DNA from: Endotrypanum monterogeii
Lineage: Eukaryota; Euglenozoa; Kinetoplastea; Trypanosomatida; Trypanosomatidae
Assembly: GCA_000333855.2 (NCBI GenBank)
Contig: CM007348.1
Location: 787,381-799,197, forward strand
DNA: 11,817 nt
Direction of reading: 5' to 3'
In this document: positions 8,087-11,817 of the stretch, in pieces
Position numbering within the stretch: position 1 is the first letter of the stretch
Layout of the letters: every line of letters starts with the position of its first letter
Position numbers and translations under genes: made by a program
Notes under the pieces: model-generated
Databases searched by the model: none
Told to the model about the DNA's origin: nothing
The model's input: only the letters and a program-made list of their open reading frames with translations

Positions 8087-8121
8087 TTTTTTTTTTTTTT
8101 TGCTACATCAAAAAAAAAAAA
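8087..8121 (+). repeat. poly-T / poly-A inverted pair
   Basis: T15 (8087-8101) and A12 (8110-8121) are separated by only 8 nt, GCTACATC. A hairpin with up to 12 A-U pairs is possible in the RNA. A chance pairing of homopolymers is also possible in such low-complexity sequence. Confidence 0.8.
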
Positions 8122-8597
8122 CCGACACAGTCAAAACAGCCAAAAACGAATAACATCATCAGGAGAGGGGAAGAAAAGGGCCTCCTCTCCCTACAATCTT
8201 TTCTTCCGTGATACATTTTATTTTAACCAATAATTACTGTTTTTTTTTTTTCAACCTGCGTGTTGTGCTCGAAGCAATATCCAGTGAAAGCGTTTTCCCG
8301 CGTTATCTTCGACTTTCTCACTCTTTTTTTTTCAAGTGCTGTGCTCTACAGTTCAGGATACTTGACTTTCTGGATGCGGACCGCGAACTGGAGAGAAAAA
8401 AAAGGAAAGGCGACCCCCCCCCAAGAAACAATAGCAACCAACCAGAAAGTCGACACATCTTGACATCGCATTTTGTCGTGACGCTTCTCTTGTTTTCACT
8501 CCTTCCCGCCATAATTATTATTTTTTTGTTCATCGACATATCTGATGTTTCACCGCTCTTCTGGACACTTAATGATTAAGAGTTTTATCTACACAGT

Positions 8598-8632
8598 CTC
8601 CCGCTCTGCCCCCCCCTCTCTCAGTCCCCTAG
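8598..8632 (+). promoter_or_regulatory. Candidate spliced-leader acceptor for SHMT
   Basis: A strong C/T tract (about 8598-8622, including a C8 run) is followed by AG at 8623-8624 and again at 8631-8632. Leaders of about 112 or 104 nt result, with no ATG before the SHMT start at 8736. Usage is inferred from the tract-plus-AG pattern. Confidence 0.5.
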
Positions 8633-8735
8633 TGCTCCTGTTCGGTGTTCCACTAGGTACATCTTTTTTTGTGCCTTTGCTTATCGTCTCTACCCGACCC
8701 CCTCGTCGACTGAAAGACTCTACTGCTCGGTTCAA

Positions 8736-10178
8736 ATGATTCGTGGTGCCATGCCGATCATTCGGGGGCTCCCCGCTTCCACACTCACCCGCCGGATTCC
8801 ACGTCTACCCGGCAACGTGTCGCTCGAGGACCACGACCCAGACGTACATCAACTCATCCAAGAGGAGATGCGTCGGCAGGTGGAGGGTCTAGAACTCATC
8901 GCCTCGGAGAATTTCACATCCCGCGCGGTTTTGGAATGCCTGGGCTCTGTGTTGACAAACAAATACGCAGAGGGGCTGCCTGGGAGCCGCTACTACGGCG
9001 GTACGGAGGTTGTCGACAGGTTGGAGAATTTATGTATCCAGCGTGCACTGGAAGTGTTCTGCTTGGATGCGGCTGTGTGGGGTGTCAATGTGCAACCTTA
9101 CAGCGGCTCGCCGGCCAACTTAGCTGTTTACACAGCTCTACTTCGCCCACATGACCGCCTGATGGGGCTCGACTTGCCATCGGGCGGCCACCTCACACAC
9201 GGCTTCTACACCGCAACGAAGCGCATCTCGTCGTCTTCGCTTTTTTTCGAGAGTCTTCCGTACACCATCACGCCAGAGGGCCTTATTGATTATGATCAGT
9301 TGGCGTACCTGGCAGGGGTGTACAAGCCGCGGCTCATCATCGCTGGGGGTTCTGCCTACCCGCGCGATTGGGACTACCCGCGCTATCGACAAATCTGTGA
9401 CAGCGTTGGTGCCTTCCTCATGGTGGACATGTCACACTTTTCAGGCTTGGTTGCAGCCAAGGAGCACAACAATCCCTTCGAGTACGCCGATGTGGTAACC
9501 ACGACAACCCACAAGACGCTGCGTGGGCCTCGGTCAGGCTTGATCTTTTTCAGAAAAGAGGTCAAGCAGGGTAAGACCAGCATTAACGTCGAGGAGGCCA
9601 TCAACAGTGCCGTCTTCCCAGGGCTGCAGGGTGGCCCGCACCTTCATCAGATGGCTGCTGTTGCAACTCAGCTGAAGGAGGTGGCTTCTCCAGAATGGCG
9701 TGCCTATGCAAAACAGGTGAAGGCGAACGCCAGCGCTCTTGCCGCTGCCCTCACAGAGGGTGGGGAGGTGCTCGCCAGCGGCGGCACCGACAACCATCTT
9801 CTTCTTTGGAATCTCCGTCCACATGGCGTCACCGGTTCCAAGATGGAGAAGCTCCTCGATATGGCAAACATCACTGCAAACAAGAACACCATTGTCGGTG
9901 ATAAGAGCGCTCTCACGCCTTATGGCGTACGTCTCGGCACGCCAGCGCTCACAACGCGCGGCTTCGAGGAGGAGGATATGAAGCAGGTTGCCAAGCTTCT
10001 CATTCGAGCGCTTCGTTTGGCAAAGGATCTTCAAAGGTCCGCTGCATCGGTGAGGCTCGCTGACTTTCTGAAGGTTGCTGCAGATTCCAAGGCGCTGCAG
10101 GAGTTGTCGGAGGAAGTGAGGTTGTTCGCGCGCCTGTACCCGTTCCCTGGGTTAGAGAAAGCTTACCCCATCCAGTAA
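8736..10178 (+). CDS. SHMT: Serine hydroxymethyltransferase, probably the mitochondrial isoform
   Basis: A PLP enzyme interconverting serine plus tetrahydrofolate with glycine plus 5,10-methylene-tetrahydrofolate, central to one-carbon and folate metabolism. Family blocks in order: ELIASENF (53-60), NKYAEGLPGSRYYGG (75-89), VQPYSGSPANLAVY (119-132), SGGHLTHG (149-156), DMSHFSGLVA (231-240), TTTTHKTLRGPR (255-266), VRLGTPALTTRG (398-409). K260 is the PLP Schiff-base lysine (E. coli K229). D231 and H234 match D200 and H203, E79 matches E57, Y87 matches Y65, and R399 corresponds to the carboxylate-binding Arg. The 480-residue length is usual for eukaryotes. Residues 1-28 precede the conserved part, contain six Arg and no acidic residue, and fit a mitochondrial presequence. 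Leishmania is known to carry a cytosolic and a mitochondrial SHMT; this fits the latter. ATG at 8736 is the first after the predicted acceptor; Met6 is an alternative. No frame damage or missing catalytic residue is seen. Confidence 0.97.
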   Translation: MIRGAMPIIRGLPASTLTRRIPRLPGNVSLEDHDPDVHQLIQEEMRRQVEGLELIASENFTSRAVLECLGSVLTNKYAEGLPGSRYYGGTEVVDRLENLCIQRALEVFCLDAAVWGVNVQPYSGSPANLAVYTALLRPHDRLMGLDLPSGGHLTHGFYTATKRISSSSLFFESLPYTITPEGLIDYDQLAYLAGVYKPRLIIAGGSAYPRDWDYPRYRQICDSVGAFLMVDMSHFSGLVAAKEHNNPFEYADVVTTTTHKTLRGPRSGLIFFRKEVKQGKTSINVEEAINSAVFPGLQGGPHLHQMAAVATQLKEVASPEWRAYAKQVKANASALAAALTEGGEVLASGGTDNHLLLWNLRPHGVTGSKMEKLLDMANITANKNTIVGDKSALTPYGVRLGTPALTTRGFEEEDMKQVAKLLIRALRLAKDLQRSAASVRLADFLKVAADSKALQELSEEVRLFARLYPFPGLEKAYPIQ

Positions 10179-10827
10179 CGCGCACCAATTGTTGGGATTA
10201 CCGCCCGCAAGTGGGGGAGGGGGGTGGGTAGCTGCAGCAGGAGAGGCGAAGGCGCGGTAGGTGGCTTCCGCTCGCAAAGTAAGTGGTCGAATACGTGTGT
10301 GGTACCGGGTGAGGGGGGCTCTTTTTGGGGCCATGTACTTTGTTCGTCTGTGGTGTTGGGTGAGGGAAGAAAGTGCCGCGTAGCCACGCCGTCGTGTCCA
10401 GCTACGCTGTGTAGTGGGATGTAAATGGATTTAACCCGAGTGCAACTGGAAGGCTCGGGACTGCGGGGGAAGCCGGCACAGATGGATAGCACGCGTTCAC
10501 AACGTGTGCGAAAAGAGTATTCCCTCCCTTCCCCGCTGACTGCTTCTCCACGACACCTCACTTTCTGAATGTGCCTCAGCGCCTCGTGACGTGTACTCCT
10601 TGGCGCAGCGACAAGAGCACAGGCAAGAGGTGGGTGGACGACTCCAGTATATTGACATGCTTCGGCTTCAAGACGTGTTGCCCCTGCGCTGTCCCCTCCT
10701 CTCTGTCTCCTCTTTTGCACCCCTTCTCATTCCTGATCATCAATGTTTCTGCCATCGGACACAATAGTGTTTTATTCTTTTGTTTTTCCGCACGCACCGT
10801 CTCGTTATCTCTGCGTCTACGTGGTGC

Positions 10828-10845
10828 GGAGGGGAGGGGGGGGGG
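10828..10845 (+). other. G-run cluster, possible G-quadruplex
   Basis: The + strand has GG, GGGG and ten G, separated by single A, allowing four G-tracts. It lies in the presumed SHMT 3' flank. This is a pattern only; folding was not computed. Confidence 0.4.
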
Positions 10846-10887
10846 CTCCTGCCAGTCACACACTATCGCTGACTCTTTCTCCCTTTT

Positions 10888-10912
10888 ATTATTATTATTA
10901 TTTTTTTTTTTT
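10888..10912 (+). repeat. (ATT)n and poly-T run
   Basis: About five ATT units run into a T12 stretch. Together with surrounding T/C-rich sequence this resembles spacer pyrimidine tracts used in trans-splicing and polyadenylation. Confidence 0.85.
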
Positions 10913-11247
10913 CATTCCTCCCTCGTGCACACGGGTACATACACGCTCTCGTAAAACTGTGTCACTCGTTACTCACACTCGATGTTTTTTTTTTTTTCTC
11001 GACTCCCTTCTTTCTTCGTCCGCATGAAGGTTCGTGCGTGGCGGGGTTGGTGTCTGTGGTCGCGTGTAGTCATGCGTCTGTTCCTCTTGTTGGGATGGTT
11101 TGCTTTAGATTGGACGGGCTGTCGTATTGATGGGATGTTTGACTGTTCCACTACCCCCCCCCCCTCCCTCTCGAAAGAAGAGCCGCCTGTCTAATAAAAG
11201 GACTAGTTAGCGAATCGCCTTACACGCCGAGGAACACGCGATGGAGT

Positions 11248-11272
11248 GGGGGGGGCTAGGTCGGGGGGGGGG
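11248..11272 (+). other. Two long G runs
   Basis: Runs of eight and ten G on the + strand are separated by CTAGGTC. Together they could supply the four G-tracts of a quadruplex. The exact run length may be affected by sequencing error. Confidence 0.4.
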
Positions 11273-11354
11273 CGTTTCCTCAGGAACCCAAGTGCGACCC
11301 GGACTCGACAGATGCGAGACGAGGGAGGAGGAGACATAGGTTGCCTGACTCATT

Positions 11355-11392
11355 ACACACACACACGCACATATATATATATATATATATAT
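11355..11392 (+). repeat. (CA)n followed by (AT)n
   Basis: A CA run (11355-11370, one G interruption) joins an AT run of about eleven units (11371-11392), the same kind of compound microsatellite as at 5285-5327 but with CA in place of TG. Confidence 0.95.
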
Positions 11393-11625
11393 AAAGAGAA
11401 CAAAATCGCAACACAAGAACAAGGGTACATGACTTCTCAAGCCAGCAACACCCAACCTCCCCCTTTTTAGTAATATGCATCTCTTCAATGCTGACAGTCT
11501 CACAGCGGCACAAAAAAAAAATCGCTAAGTACTGTCTTTTTATTCTGTAGGAGTTTCTTAATGACATATATATGTATATACATGCACAGGTCTCACTGCG
11601 CTCAGATTTTTATTTGCGGCCGTGC

Positions 11626-11749
11626 GCACTTCCACCTTCATCTCTTTTCTCTCTTGATATTTTCTCTGTCATTTTCTTGCATCTTTTCCAACGCTAAAAT
11701 ACCCCTGCCTGTGTGATACTATGGTCAACTTTATTTCGCCCTCTTCTAG
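11626..11749 (+). promoter_or_regulatory. Candidate spliced-leader acceptor for a gene beyond the right edge
   Basis: A long T/C-rich stretch (about 11626-11690) and a second shorter one (TTTATTTCGCCCTCTTCT, ending at 11747) precede AG at 11748-11749. No gene start follows within the remaining 68 nt, so the coding region would lie outside the window. Confidence 0.35.
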
Positions 11750-11776
11750 ACAACACCGAAAGCACAAACACGAACA

Positions 11777-11779
<3 letters not shown>

Positions 11780-11817
<38 letters not shown>
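11780..11817 (+). repeat. (AT)n run at the window edge
   Basis: At least nineteen AT units reach the last base of the window, so the true length is unknown. If the acceptor at 11748-11749 is used, this run lies in the leader of the next mRNA, like the (AT)8 at 4301-4316. Confidence 0.95.

Larger units (their letters stand above)
6837..8735. other. Long spacer (1.9 kb) upstream of SHMT
   Basis: No gene is supported on either strand. The spacer contains a (GT)7 run (6852-6865), G10 (6871-6880), a CA-rich tract (7021-7064), a TG tract (7151-7170), a (GA)n run (7241-7252), T13 (7513-7525), A-rich sequence near 7766-7775, small overlapping inverted repeats (7775-7798), a CA tract (8025-8047), a T15/A12 pair (8087-8121), T12 (8240-8251), and the SHMT acceptor region (about 8598-8632). 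It should contain the 3' UTR of the 244-aa gene and the SHMT leader. Confidence 0.6.
10179..11817. other. SHMT 3' UTR and spacer to the right edge
   Basis: No gene is supported. Open frames on both strands start at non-ATG codons or encode low-complexity peptides. The spacer contains G-run clusters (10213-10228, 10828-10845, 11248-11272), an (ATT)n run passing into poly-T (10888-10912), T14 (10984-10997), a C-run (about 11153-11164), CA and AT runs (11355-11392), a long pyrimidine-rich stretch (11626-11690), and an acceptor-like AG at 11748-11749 followed by an (AT)n run to the edge. Confidence 0.6.

Noticed and set aside
3211..8735. C/D or H/ACA snoRNA genes in the spacers
   Set aside because: No convincing paired C and D boxes with terminal stems, or H/ACA hairpins, were found by eye.
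8728..8745. T-loop-like GGTTCAAAT suggesting a tRNA end
   Set aside because: It lies at the SHMT start codon, and no cloverleaf or acceptor stem can be built upstream.
10163..10720. 185-residue minus-strand open frame downstream of SHMT
   Set aside because: It starts at GTG, has low-complexity composition and no recognisable motif, and opposes the strand of all supported genes.

Overview
The window looks like a chromosomal piece of a trypanosomatid flagellate, most likely Leishmaniinae (Leishmania or a close relative). Four intron-less protein genes all lie on the + strand. They are separated by 0.9-1.9 kb spacers that are pyrimidine-rich on the coding strand and full of (TG)n/(CA)n, (AT)n and homopolymer runs. 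Each gene is preceded by a polypyrimidine tract and an AG that would serve as spliced-leader acceptor, and none of the four predicted leaders contains an ATG before the start codon. This is the pattern of a directional, polycistronically transcribed gene cluster. No bacterial signals, CRISPR arrays, tRNA/rRNA genes or convincing mobile elements were seen, and the species cannot be fixed from sequence reading alone.

Layout: 1-1173 is a spacer with no supported gene. 1174-3210 encodes a divergent cactin homologue, a nuclear spliceosome-associated protein recognised by its conserved C-terminal domain. 3211-4370 is a spacer with (TG)n, (CA)n and an imperfect (TAG)n tract. 4371-5168 encodes a 265-residue protein I do not recognise. 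5169-6101 is a spacer with (AT)n, (TG)n and (CA)n. 6102-6836 encodes a 244-residue, Trp-rich basic protein I do not recognise. 6837-8735 is a long spacer. 8736-10178 encodes serine hydroxymethyltransferase with a basic N-terminal extension, suggesting the mitochondrial isoform. 10179-11817 is a spacer that ends in a probable acceptor site and leader for another gene beyond the right edge.

The genes do not form a functional operon; trypanosomatid clusters group unrelated genes. It is still notable that three of the four proteins begin with an N-terminus compatible with mitochondrial import. I found no clearly new biological system. The features most worth a second look are the recurrent TG-tract/CA-tract arrangement within spacers, the cactin homologue with its large acidic insertions, the two unrecognised proteins, and the G-rich runs downstream of the SHMT gene.
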